Below, one piece after another: positions 1 to 7,101 of a DNA stretch of 64,000 nucleotides. The position numbers were made by a program, and so were the translations under genes. This DNA is from Gemmatimonadota bacterium. Lineage in GTDB: Bacteria > Gemmatimonadota > Gemmatimonadetes > Palauibacterales > Palauibacteraceae. The first letter of the stretch is position 1. Each line of letters begins with the position of its first letter. The notes under the pieces are model-generated. The model saw only the letters and a program-made list of their open reading frames with translations, had not been told where the DNA came from and made no database searches. Where the stretch lies: assembly GCA_029262175.1 (NCBI GenBank), contig JAJCZV010000070.1, forward strand, positions 1 through 64,000, given 5' to 3'.

Positions 1-1104
1 GCTGACTTCGATCACGGGGGCCAGCATCTCTCCGAAGAAAAAGAACGGGTAGGAGATCATTCCGACGCGGCCGTAGCGCGGGTTGAACATGAGCTTTCGG
101 TGCGAGAGCATCGTCTTCACGAGCCCGCGGTGCCAGCGTTCGCGTTGTCGTTTGAGCGTCGCTATGTCCGACGGCACTTCGGTCCAGGCCACGGGATCCG
201 GGACGAACGCGACTCGGTACTCTTCTCCCTTTTCGAGCATGTGTCGGTGGAGTCGGACGACGAGATCCATGTCTTCCACGACGTTGTCGGTCTGATAGCC
301 ACCGATCTCCAACAGATATTTTCTTTGGAACAACCCGAACGCTCCCGACACGATCAGGTTCCCACCAAGACGATTCCAACCGAGTCGGCCGAACAGAAAG
401 GCTCTCAGGTATTCTGGCACTTGCACGCCGCTCAGGAACCGACGGGACACTCGGGGGCGCAGTACCCTGGCCCGTTCTACATCGCATCCGTTTACGACGC
501 GGATGGTTCCGCCGGCCGCGATGACCGGGGTCCCGACGAGGAACGTTCGAGCCAATCGAAGGATCGCGTCCGTCTCGAGGATGGTGTCGGCGTCGACGGC
601 GACCACGAGCGGATACCGAGCGGCGTTGATGCCCGCGTTTAGCGCGTCGGCCTTTCCACCGTTCTCTTTGTCGATCACCAACAGCCCCGGTTCATGTCGC
701 GAGCGCAGGTAACCGCGTACGCGTTGTGTCCGGAGCTGCTTGGAGACCGCGGGCGGGACCTCGTAGAGATTGAACGCGGCATGCAGCAACGTCATGGTCG
801 CGTCTTTGGATCCGTCGTTGATGACGATCACTTCATGACGCGGATATCGAAGCGAGAGCTGAGCCCGTACCGAGTCGACCAAACCCGCCGACATGTTGTA
901 CGCGGGCATGAGGACCGAAACGGGGGGAAGGGCTTCGGAAGACATGTAGCGGTTGAGGTTCTCGCTGTGCGCCATCTTCCAGTTCCGCCACAGCTCTGGC
1001 ATCGAAAGAAGCATCAGGAACGCGTAGAACGAGTTTACGGCGAGGAAGTACCAGAGGATCATGCCCTCCCAGGACATGAGAAACCGGCTCAGGAGTTCGA
1101 TCAT
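1..1104 (-). CDS. Glycosyltransferase family 2, polysaccharide synthase type (3' end outside window)
   Basis: About 368 residues are visible from an ATG at 1104; the reading frame runs off position 1, so the C-terminus is missing. The N-terminus has a hydrophobic segment (residues 10-36, rich in F, L, W). A GT-A domain follows: a LPPVSVLMPAYN strand, an INDGSKD turn, the metal-binding VDADT motif, a DMDLVVRLH stretch carrying the catalytic acidic pair, and a QRERWHRG motif matching the Q/RxxRW signature of processive synthases. This resembles PgaC/IcaA-like or hyaluronan-like inner-membrane synthases that polymerise a sugar nucleotide and export the chain. It lies 12 bases after the HEAT-repeat gene, in the same transcript as that gene and a response regulator. 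The family is secure; the polymer is not determined. Confidence 0.88.
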   Translation of the reverse strand, partial: MIELLSRFLMSWEGMILWYFLAVNSFYAFLMLLSMPELWRNWKMAHSENLNRYMSSEALPPVSVLMPAYNMSAGLVDSVRAQLSLRYPRHEVIVINDGSKDATMTLLHAAFNLYEVPPAVSKQLRTQRVRGYLRSRHEPGLLVIDKENGGKADALNAGINAARYPLVVAVDADTILETDAILRLARTFLVGTPVIAAGGTIRVVNGCDVERARVLRPRVSRRFLSGVQVPEYLRAFLFGRLGWNRLGGNLIVSGAFGLFQRKYLLEIGGYQTDNVVEDMDLVVRLHRHMLEKGEEYRVAFVPDPVAWTEVPSDIATLKRQRERWHRGLVKTMLSHRKLMFNPRYGRVGMISYPFFFFGEMLAPVIEVS

Positions 1105-1116
1105 GTCCCGGCTCCC

Positions 1117-2223
1117 TCAGGCGACGCGCGCAGGGATGCTCGTCGCGTATCCGACGACGTCTTCGCCCGCAAACTCGCCGAGCGCGCCGTCATCGAGACC
1201 CAGTACATAGCGGGCCATGTCGGCGGCGAATCGATCGTAGCTTGGCCGCACACCCTCGAGCATCTGAATGCCGGGCTCGCCGATGAGGCGCAGCGCCACG
1301 CCGGATCGCAGTCGTACCCACCAACTGTGATCGTTCAGCAGCCGGAAGAGCGGCCGGGCTGCGTCGCGGGCGCCGATGACGCCCAAGGCGGTGGCGGCCT
1401 GCGCTCGGATCTGCCACTCGGGATCGGAGAGTGCGAGGACGAGCGCCTTGGTCACCTTCTGGTGGGGGAAACGACTTAGCGCACGCACCGCCCCGATCCG
1501 CACTTCGAGAACGGGGTGTTGCAGACAATCCAGCACTGCCGGCAGAAGGTCGGGCAGACCCAAGCAAGCGGCGAGATCCAGAAGGGCTCGGGTCTCTCTC
1601 GGGTCGACGCCCCCGGCCAGACGAACGCGCAACGAAGCCAGATTGAGCCCGGGGAGTCGGCTCACGGTCTCGACGACGTAGTGCTGGATGGGAGTTCGGC
1701 CCGAGTCGGCCAAGTCGAGCGCGGCTCTCACGAGCGTCTGCGAGGGCACCCTCCGAAGCGACGGTACGGTGGCGAGTCGCACGACCGCGTGGGCGTCGCC
1801 CAAGAGGCGAAGCAGCCGGATCTCATCGCTCGGACGGGCAAGCACGGAGAGACCGTGTGCCGCGTCCAGGCGTCGCCACCAGAAGCGGGAGCCTGAACGC
1901 GACAGGACGATGCGGAACCAGGGGCGCTCTCTCGCGGCCGTGACCAACGTTTCCCACAGCCCACCCTTCACGTGCCCGGCCACGTCCTGAAGGGCGTGCA
2001 GAATCGTGCTGAGTTTCGCGTCGTCGAGTCGATCGAGCGCCACCTCGAGGTCGATCTGCCCCGAGAGGTATCGATAGAGTTCGCGAGAGAGTTCATCCAC
2101 ACGTTCGCGCGCCAGCTTCGACCCGAGCGGGCGAAACCACCGCGACATGAGCAGCGTGGTGATGAGCAGAAAGACGAACGCCGACTGGATCAACGCGAGC
2201 GCCGTGAGGACCGCGACGCTCAT
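1117..2223 (-). CDS. HEAT-repeat protein with N-terminal membrane anchor
   Basis: The protein has 368 residues. An N-terminal hydrophobic segment of about 25 residues (MSVAVLTALALIQSAFVFLL) is followed by alpha-helical repeats. The clearest are near the C-terminus, where the pattern of leucine-rich helix pairs with DP and R/A-rich turns (LSDPEWQIRAQAATALG, LNDHSWWVRLRSGVALR) marks HEAT/PBS-lyase repeats. I chose the start because its ATG overlaps the stop of the upstream response-regulator gene in an ATGA, a sign of translational coupling. The glycosyltransferase follows 12 bases later. HEAT proteins paired with synthase-type glycosyltransferases are plausible scaffolds for the export machine, but that role is inferred from position only. 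Confidence 0.8.
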   Translation of the reverse strand: MSVAVLTALALIQSAFVFLLITTLLMSRWFRPLGSKLARERVDELSRELYRYLSGQIDLEVALDRLDDAKLSTILHALQDVAGHVKGGLWETLVTAARERPWFRIVLSRSGSRFWWRRLDAAHGLSVLARPSDEIRLLRLLGDAHAVVRLATVPSLRRVPSQTLVRAALDLADSGRTPIQHYVVETVSRLPGLNLASLRVRLAGGVDPRETRALLDLAACLGLPDLLPAVLDCLQHPVLEVRIGAVRALSRFPHQKVTKALVLALSDPEWQIRAQAATALGVIGARDAARPLFRLLNDHSWWVRLRSGVALRLIGEPGIQMLEGVRPSYDRFAADMARYVLGLDDGALGEFAGEDVVGYATSIPARVA

Positions 2224-2603
2224 GAGTGCGGCGAGCTGAGAAAGTTCTCGATCTTCGCCCGTAGGACGGGGAGTCGTACGGGCTTCACGAGATAGTCGAG
2301 CGCCCCCAGACGGAGCGATCGGACCTGGGCTTCTTCGCTTCCTTCGACGCTCAGGATCACAAACCGGAACTGCCCGGTCCCGTAAAAGCCGCGAGCCTCC
2401 ATCAAATCGAACGCGCTGAGCCCGGGGATCTCCGGGTCCAAGAGCACGACCGGCCCGTCGCGCCCGGGTCGCGCGGCATCCAGCCAATCGCGCGCCTCGG
2501 AGCCGTCATGAAACGACCGGACGCGATACCCGCGCGAGACAAACAGATACTCGAGAAACTCGAGGAAGAGTGGATCGTCCTGAACGATCACGAGATCCGG
2601 CAT
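2220..2603 (-). CDS. Single-domain response regulator (receiver domain)
   Basis: The 127-residue protein is essentially one CheY-like receiver domain. The acidic pocket is D9-D10, the probable phospho-acceptor is D56 in VVLLDPEIPG, the switch Ser/Thr is in VILSVEGS, and the conserved lysine is in YLVKPV. No output domain is present. A longer reading from 2693 would add an Arg-rich tail with no counterpart in the family, so I use the ATG at 2603. It is the first gene of a transcript leading into the HEAT protein and the glycosyltransferase, which suggests phosphorylation-dependent control of polysaccharide synthesis. The partner kinase is not in view. Confidence 0.85.
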   Translation of the reverse strand: MPDLVIVQDDPLFLEFLEYLFVSRGYRVRSFHDGSEARDWLDAARPGRDGPVVLLDPEIPGLSAFDLMEARGFYGTGQFRFVILSVEGSEEAQVRSLRLGALDYLVKPVRLPVLRAKIENFLSSPHS

Positions 2604-2749
2604 ACGCGCACGGCTGGACCGCCGACGTACCCGCGCACCCCGAACCTTCGCGCTCGCCCGCTGCGCATCGCCCGTCTCGATTGAATTGCCCACGATCCCC
2701 CTTGAGGAGCCCTATCCCCCGTAGGATCGTCGTTCGGTGGCAAGTCTTT

Positions 2750-2764
2750 AGCCGGTAACCGGCT
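2750..2764. promoter_or_regulatory. Perfect inverted repeat in the divergent intergenic region
   Basis: AGCCGGT-A-ACCGGCT is a perfect 7+1+7 palindrome in the 300-base gap between the divergent response-regulator gene (start 2603, minus) and the VOC gene (start 2903, plus). The position would suit an operator. No T-run follows on either side, so an intrinsic terminator is unlikely. The rest of the gap (2604-2902) shows no gene I can support. Confidence 0.35.
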
Positions 2765-2902
2765 GTCGGGACGTCAGTTTGGGAATCCGGGCGGCCATCC
2801 CGCCGCGGGCCTCGGGAGAGGCGCTTCTTGGCCTACGTGTCCCATCTCCATCGCCCGCTACGTCTCCTCCACGGAACCACCCGCAGACGTTGAGGTCAGC
2901 CA

Positions 2903-3265
2903 ATGGCAAACGCATTCGCCCACATCGAGCTTCGCACGCCGGCGCTCGAGCGAGCCAAGCAGTTCTATTCGTCGCTCCTCGACTGGACACTGACCGACGT
3001 TCCGATGGGGGACATGACCTATACTTCGATCGATGCCGGCGACGGCGTGGGAGGTGGCATGCTCTCCAGCGATCCTTCAGACGCCGCGCGCTGGCTACCG
3101 TTTCTCAACGTCGATGACCTTCCGTCTACGCTGGATCGCGCCTTGGACCTCGGTGCTTCAATCGTGCAGCCCGAGACGTTGATACCCGGGGACGGGACGT
3201 TCGCGGTCTTGGCGGATCCCACGGGCGCGCTGGTGGGTCTCATTCAGCATTCGGGCTCGACCTAG
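2903..3265 (+). CDS. VOC-superfamily (glyoxalase-like) protein
   Basis: 120 residues with the beta-alpha-beta-beta-beta layout of one vicinal-oxygen-chelate module: FAHIELRTPALERAKQFYSSL at the start, a YTSID/GGGML middle and the closing VLADPTGALVGLIQ strand. The central FLNVDDL segment is where many relatives have a metal ligand, but the full 2-His/1-Glu set is not obvious, so it may not be a metalloenzyme. It stands 38 bases upstream of the YCII-like gene and the ECF42-like sigma factor. VOC and YCII/DGPF proteins are commonly encoded next to ECF41/42-type sigma factors, and this fits that pattern. The substrate is unknown. Confidence 0.8.
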   Translation: MANAFAHIELRTPALERAKQFYSSLLDWTLTDVPMGDMTYTSIDAGDGVGGGMLSSDPSDAARWLPFLNVDDLPSTLDRALDLGASIVQPETLIPGDGTFAVLADPTGALVGLIQHSGST

Positions 3266-3303
3266 AGGGACAGGGCGACTGCAGGGCCGAATAGGAGTGG
3301 TAC

Positions 3304-3651
3304 ATGCCCAGGTTCATGTATGTGTTTCGAGGCGTCGAATCGTCCAAGGCCGACCTGACTCCGGAGGAAACGAAGGACGTCATGGGGCGCTGGTCCGCGT
3401 GGGCCGCGACGTTTCGAGAGCGTGGAATGATGAAGGACGGGGCTCCGCTCGCTGCGGAGGGAAAAGTCGTAGAGGGCGAGGAGGGGCGCGTCGTCTCGGA
3501 CGGCCCCTTCGTCGAATCGAAGGAACTCATCGGTGGCTATTTCGTGATCGAGTGCGACAGCCTGGACGAAGCGGCCGAACTCGCACGCGGGTGTCCAGGT
3601 GTCGAGCACCCTGGGATGACGGTGGAGGTCCGCTCTGTTTGCGGAGGGTGA
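3304..3651 (+). CDS. YCII-related (DGPF-domain) protein
   Basis: 115 residues. The family hallmark DGPF occurs in VVSDGPFVESKELIGGYFVIE, preceded by the W-rich helix GRWSAWAATFRERG and followed by the C-terminal AAELARGCPGVEHPGMTVEVR segment. Members form a ferredoxin-like dimer with unknown ligand and are the usual companions of ECF42 sigma factors, as here. The stop codon (3649-3651) falls inside the 5' part of the sigma reading frame, so the two genes overlap or are joined by a frame change (see the next entry). Confidence 0.88.
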   Translation: MPRFMYVFRGVESSKADLTPEETKDVMGRWSAWAATFRERGMMKDGAPLAAEGKVVEGEEGRVVSDGPFVESKELIGGYFVIECDSLDEAAELARGCPGVEHPGMTVEVRSVCGG

Positions 3652-4900
3652 TTCGTACTCCTTCCGTCACGCCGCGGGGCAGGTCAGCTCCGCGCTCACC
3701 GACGCGTTCGGTCCCGCTCGCATCGAACTGATCGAAGACGCGGTCCAGGACGCGCTCGTCGCGGCGGTCGAGCATTGGGAGCGGTCGGGCGTACCCGACA
3801 ATCCCGAGGGCTGGTTGTACCGCGTCGCCCGAAATCGCATGACCGACTTCCTCAGAAAAGAGCAGACCGCGGCGCGGTACGAACGCCATGCGCAAGTCGC
3901 GGCCGACGTACCCGACCATTCGGATCCCGAGGTCTTTGCCGACGGCGAGATCACCGATGCCGAGCTGCGGATGATGTTCGCGTGTTGTGATCCAGCGCTC
4001 ACGCCTTCGTCTCAGATCGCGCTCATCCTCAAGATTCTCGGTGGCTTGACGATCACTGAGATCGCCTCGGCCTTGCTCGCCCGCGAGGAGGCGGTGCGCA
4101 AACGGGTTCTGCGCGCCAGGCGTCGGCTCGCGAAGAAGGGCGACATCATGCTTCCTAAGGGAATAGATCTCGAAGAGCGCCTGGGGTCGGTGCAGCATGC
4201 CCTCTATCTCCTCTTCAACGAAGGCTACTGCTCGAGCCACCCCGACGGGTTGATTCGCCGCGAACTCTGCCATGAAGCGATTCGACTCGCCCGCATGTTG
4301 GCCGACCATCCGAATACGGGCACACCCGCCTCGTGGGCTCTGCTGGCCCTCCTCTACTTCCACCTGGCGAGGTTCGAGAGCCGGGTCGACGATGAGGGGA
4401 AGATGGTGTTGCTAGAGGATCAGGATCGCGGGCGTTGGGACTCGACGGCGATCTCCGAAGGCTTTCGTTGCCTGGAGCGGTCGGCGGTCGGAGAGCGGAT
4501 GACGCGCTTCCACTTGGAGTCGGCGATCGCGGCCCGTCACTGTTCGGCCCCATCCATCCAGGACACCGACTGGGGCGCGATCTTGGAACTCTATGACGAC
4601 CTGGTCACCCTCACCGAGTCGCCGATTCACCGGCTCAACCAAGCCGTCGCGGTCGGTCAAGTGCAGGGTCCCGAACGCGGTCTGGAGGCCGTCCGTGGGC
4701 TCGGCGACGAGTCGCGCTACGCCGGCTATCTCTGGTACCACGCCGTGAAGGCCGATCTCAACCTGCGGTTGGGGTCCTGGCAAGCCGCTGCCGAGGGATT
4801 CGAGACCGCCCTGGGACTCACCGATTCCCCGGCCGAGCGAGCGCTCATCATTCGAAAGCTGACGCTTTGTCGAAACCACGAGGAGGAGAAGCATGGGTAA
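3635..4900 (+). CDS. ECF42-like RNA polymerase sigma factor with C-terminal extension (start unresolved)
   Basis: A sigma-70 region 2 (AVQDALVAAVEHWERSGVPDNPEGWLYRVARNRMTDFLR) and region 4 (LILKILGGLTITEIASALLAREEAVRKRVLRARRRL) are followed by about 200 residues of helical C-terminal extension, as in the ECF42/SigJ-like 'DUF6596' group. These factors redirect RNA polymerase without a classical anti-sigma factor. The frame is open from the stop at 3617, and homology begins at about 3640, yet the only plausible in-frame start before the conserved region is CTG at 3635. The first TTG (3815) would delete half of region 2. Either a non-standard start, a programmed +1 shift from the DGPF gene, or a one-base sequence error is involved. 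The last eight bases overlap the TfoX-like gene. Confidence 0.8.
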   Translation: MFAEGDSYSFRHAAGQVSSALTDAFGPARIELIEDAVQDALVAAVEHWERSGVPDNPEGWLYRVARNRMTDFLRKEQTAARYERHAQVAADVPDHSDPEVFADGEITDAELRMMFACCDPALTPSSQIALILKILGGLTITEIASALLAREEAVRKRVLRARRRLAKKGDIMLPKGIDLEERLGSVQHALYLLFNEGYCSSHPDGLIRRELCHEAIRLARMLADHPNTGTPASWALLALLYFHLARFESRVDDEGKMVLLEDQDRGRWDSTAISEGFRCLERSAVGERMTRFHLESAIAARHCSAPSIQDTDWGAILELYDDLVTLTESPIHRLNQAVAVGQVQGPERGLEAVRGLGDESRYAGYLWYHAVKADLNLRLGSWQAAAEGFETALGLTDSPAERALIIRKLTLCRNHEEEKHG

Positions 4901-5222
4901 GAAGGGCGCGAAGCTCTCGGCGAATGCCGAGCAGGCGGCATCGGATCTATGCGAACGGCTGTCGACACTCGGAGCGGTTACGTCACGTAAGATGTTCGGT
5001 GGCGTCGGCGTGTTCTGCGACGAGAAGATGTTCGCCATCGTGGATTCGGAGGGTAAGACGTTTCTCAAGGTCGGCGAGTCGAACGATGAGTTCGCGGCGC
5101 TTCCCGGCGTCTCTCGACACGGGCGAATGCCGTACTACTCGGTACCCGCGGACCTGCTGGCAGACACAGACCAACTCGAAAAGTGGGCGCGCCTGGCCGC
5201 CGAAGCCGCGATGGCCGGCTAG
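4893..5222 (+). CDS. TfoX/Sxy N-terminal-domain protein
   Basis: 109 residues matching the TfoX_N fold: the conserved TSRKMFGGVGVFCDEKMFAIV segment, then KTFLKVGESN and the C-terminal MPYYSVPADLLAD...EKWARLAAEAA stretch. In Enterobacteria and Haemophilus, Sxy/TfoX activates competence genes together with CRP, but short stand-alone N-domain proteins are widespread and mostly uncharacterised. Its start overlaps the sigma-factor end by eight bases, with GGAGGAG just upstream, so it is translationally coupled. A second paralogue lies at 54700-55029. Confidence 0.82.
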   Translation: MGKKGAKLSANAEQAASDLCERLSTLGAVTSRKMFGGVGVFCDEKMFAIVDSEGKTFLKVGESNDEFAALPGVSRHGRMPYYSVPADLLADTDQLEKWARLAAEAAMAG

Positions 5223-5248
5223 CCGCCCCGCGCATTCCGGAGGTGCGT

Positions 5249-5527
5249 ATGGCTCAGGTACCGGTGGTGGGGGTCAACGTCACAGAGATCGTAGGTCTCA
5301 TTGTCGCCGGACTCGTCGTCTTGATCCCCGTCGTCGGGTGGACGGCGCGGTTCGCGCTCAAGCCGATCGCTGAGGCGATCATCCAGATCCGTGATTCGGG
5401 CGGCGAGCGCGAAGTATTGGAACACAGAGTCAGACTTCTCGAGGCCCGTTTGGAGACCGGTCCGTCCCTCGCCGAAGCGAGGGAGAACGACGGCGGGCTC
5501 TTGGGATCGGGCGGCGAGGAGTTCTAG
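5249..5527 (+). CDS. Small single-pass membrane protein with C-terminal coiled coil
   Basis: The 92-residue protein starts at ATG 5249 with GGAGG nine bases upstream. One strong membrane segment (VNVTEIVGLIVAGLVVLIPVVGW, residues 8-30) precedes a charged heptad-like helix (EREVLEHRVRLLEARLE) and a disordered acidic tail. I recognise no family. It follows the TfoX-like gene by 26 bases and probably ends this transcript. Confidence 0.6.
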   Translation: MAQVPVVGVNVTEIVGLIVAGLVVLIPVVGWTARFALKPIAEAIIQIRDSGGEREVLEHRVRLLEARLETGPSLAEARENDGGLLGSGGEEF

Positions 5528-5599
5528 ACCCGCGCGAGATGTCCCGTGGCTCGTATCCCAACCGTCTGGGATCTGGACGATCCGAGCGGAGGAACACGA

Positions 5600-5725
5600 A
5601 TGGTTGAAACGGAGCGGACTCTCTCGCGGCTAGCGATCGACGGCTACGACCCGATGACCTATTGGCACGATGGCCAAGCCCGAAAGGGTTCGGCGCAGAT
5701 CACCCACGAGTGGGTAGTGTCCTAA
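5600..5725 (+). pseudogene. YHS-domain protein, 5' fragment interrupted by the mobile element
   Basis: From ATG 5600 (GGAGG upstream) the frame encodes LAIDGYDPMTYWHDGQARKG, the opening of a YHS domain. At 5713 the reading enters the left inverted repeat of the mobile element and stops at TAA 5723-5725 after three foreign codons. The remaining host sequence resumes at 9574. Joining 5600-5712 to 9574-9835 gives exactly 375 bases, an uninterrupted 124-residue protein, which proves the split by insertion. YHS domains occur in metal-associated and redox proteins, often secreted or cytosolic copper-handling proteins. Confidence 0.9.
5705..5712. repeat. Target-site duplication, left copy
   Basis: CACGAGTG lies directly outside the left inverted repeat and is repeated at 9566-9573 outside the right one. 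Because the flanks extend the identity (ACCC...GGG), the exact limits could shift by one or two bases. An 8-bp duplication is obtained when the element is taken to begin with GGT, as IS1 does. Confidence 0.88.
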
Positions 5726-5731
5726 TTTGAA
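5713..5731 (+). repeat. Left terminal inverted repeat of the IS1-like element
   Basis: GGTAGTGTCCTAATTTGAA pairs with the right end at 18 of 19 positions. The opening GGT matches the ends of IS1-family elements. It also supplies the premature TAA that truncates the host YHS frame. Confidence 0.88.
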
Positions 5732-5742
5732 GTCCAGATCAA

Positions 5743-6051
5743 TCACTCGCTCTTTGCGTCTCGAAACTCACTCACGATGGCAGCCCGCACCGCTTCCTCG
5801 GGTGACGTGACCGGCCCAGCTCGTAGGACCGCATAGAAGCGTCTACGGTCGGAGTCGGGCACGGGATCAGACCACGCGTAGCACTCGGTCGCGGTAGGGT
5901 GTCCGGTGAGCTTGAAGATGTGAACGGGGCCAGCCCAGGCGGACTGGCCCTCGTATCGTTCTACGACGTGGACGACGCGATCGAAGGCCGGACGGCCCCC
6001 GTGCTGGCCCTCGACGGCTACTCTTAGAGTCTCAACGTCCACATCACTCAC
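5743..6051 (-). CDS. Unknown small passenger protein of the mobile element
   Basis: 102 residues from a GTG at 6051 that overlaps the stop of the preceding minus-strand gene as GTGA. A longer start at 6093 is possible but would overlap that gene by 46 bases. The sequence is mildly acidic, with an F/W/Y-rich centre (VHIFKLTGHPTATECYAWSDP) and a C-terminal helix; it has no signal peptide or membrane segment. I recognise no family. It ends 11 bases inside the left inverted repeat and is transcribed outward, divergent from the DUF5343-like gene. Its place in the cargo suggests a role linked to the restriction-modification or RNA passengers, but nothing in the sequence states it. Confidence 0.6.
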   Translation of the reverse strand: MSDVDVETLRVAVEGQHGGRPAFDRVVHVVERYEGQSAWAGPVHIFKLTGHPTATECYAWSDPVPDSDRRRFYAVLRAGPVTSPEEAVRAAIVSEFRDAKSE

Positions 6052-6266
6052 GCCGTTGCCTCCCTGGCTCTCTCGACGGCGTTCGCTGGCCACGGGACGG
6101 CGTTCGGCTTTCGCCCTTCTCGTTCGGCTCTCTCGTACTCATCCTCCTCGCACACCCATACGACTAGAAAATCACCTCCGCTCTCAACGGAGGAAACGGC
6201 CCTTCTTGGGACCTTCTTCCCCGTGGCGGTCCGGGCCATGAGACTGTCCCCTGGCATGATCTCCAT
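6048..6266 (-). CDS. Unknown very small passenger protein
   Basis: 72 residues from ATG 6266, with GGGAG nine bases upstream in the minus-strand direction. The protein is rich in charged residues (DEYERAEREGRKP) and has one beta-like hydrophobic strand (GGDFLVVWVCEEDEYE). It could be a small DNA- or protein-binding factor; its size, leading position and the palindromes upstream would suit a controller protein of a restriction-modification system, but no helix-turn-helix is evident, so this is only a possibility. Translationally coupled (GTGA) to the next minus-strand gene. Confidence 0.5.
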   Translation of the reverse strand: MEIMPGDSLMARTATGKKVPRRAVSSVESGGDFLVVWVCEEDEYERAEREGRKPNAVPWPANAVERAREATA

Positions 6267-6315
6267 AGGCCGTTCTCCCAGCTTAGGTAACCCACCCAAT
6301 CTACCCGGTGCCGCA

Positions 6316-6428
6316 CCGGATACCAAAAAATATCCGGGACACTTGTGCGCGTGGCATCGACGTGGTATCGTGATACCACGCAGCGTACCGGATACCAGCA
6401 GACACGGAGCGCGGGACATGTCGGATAC
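6316..6428. promoter_or_regulatory. Divergent control region with repeated GATACC/GGTATC half-sites
   Basis: Between the divergent genes starting at 6266 (minus) and 6418 (plus) the same half-site recurs. CCGGATA (6316-6322) faces TATCCGG (6331-6337) across eight bases. A perfect 9+2+9 palindrome lies at 6361-6380 (arm CGTGGTATC). CCGGATACC recurs at 6388-6396, and CGGATACCG overlaps the first codons of the plus-strand gene. Such clustering is typical of operators for a regulator encoded beside them. Confidence 0.7.
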
Positions 6429-7083
6429 CGAGAATGGCAAGGCCGCAGGCTGGACGCCCCCCTACATCGCATGGAGGAACCTCCTCAACTTGATCGAGCG
6501 GCTTGAGTCGAACATGCCGCCTCAAATCGATCGAACCTTTCTCACCGGGTCGAATCAGTCTCGCACGCAAACCATGAATGCCCTCAAGTCACTCGAGCTG
6601 ATCGGTCCAGACGGATCGCTCACCGAGCGGCTCATCGGGCTTGTTGAGGCCGGGGCGAATCGACCCGAAACCGTCCGAAAGATGGTGGAAACGTTCTACC
6701 CCGAGCCCGTGCGGCTTGGTACGCTCAACGCGACCCAGAAGCAACTTGAGGAGGCGTTTGCCGCCTATGGGGTGACCGGCAGCACGACCCGGAAGGCAAT
6801 CGCATTCTTCCTCAAGGCCGCGACGTATGGCAAGGTGCCGCTCAGCCCCAACTTCAAGACCCCGGCAAATCCGACCCGGACGAGGAAAGCGCGGCCAACG
6901 AAGAAGAAGGATGAGGAGGCGGAGGGTTCCGCTTCGACGAACAGCTCGTCGGACCCGGCGGGGTCCCTCCAAGCCCGCTACATCGAGATGCTCATGACAA
7001 AGGTCGAGGCCCAAGATGAAATGGATGACGACCTTTTGGACAGGATCGAAAATCTCTTGGCGCTACGGGAAAGCGACGGGTGA
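6418..7083 (+). CDS. DUF5343-like passenger protein
   Basis: 221 residues from ATG 6418. The N-terminal 140 residues (PYIAWRNLLNLIERLESNMPP, RTFLTGSNQSRTQTMNALKSL, LIGPDGSLTERLIGLVE) follow the pattern of DUF5343, a helical domain resembling winged-helix proteins and mostly of unknown function. A basic linker (TRKARPTKKK) and an acidic C-terminal helix follow. It is first in the plus-strand cargo, transcribed from the palindrome-rich control region whose half-site extends into its first codons, and precedes the allo-tRNA-like gene by 18 bases. It could be the regulator that binds those half-sites; that is inference. Confidence 0.7.
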   Translation: MSDTENGKAAGWTPPYIAWRNLLNLIERLESNMPPQIDRTFLTGSNQSRTQTMNALKSLELIGPDGSLTERLIGLVEAGANRPETVRKMVETFYPEPVRLGTLNATQKQLEEAFAAYGVTGSTTRKAIAFFLKAATYGKVPLSPNFKTPANPTRTRKARPTKKKDEEAEGSASTNSSSDPAGSLQARYIEMLMTKVEAQDEMDDDLLDRIENLLALRESDG

Positions 7084-7101
7084 TTGGATTGGTGAACGAA
7101 T

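Noticed and set aside
694..1479. Plus-strand open frame across the glycosyltransferase and HEAT genes
   Set aside because: It is the complement shadow of two well-supported minus-strand genes and has no recognisable domain.
5723..5725. UAA in the left inverted repeat as a target of the UUA tRNA, restoring the YHS protein
   Set aside because: Reading through gives only about 36 foreign codons before TAG and does not rejoin the host frame, so no functional product results.
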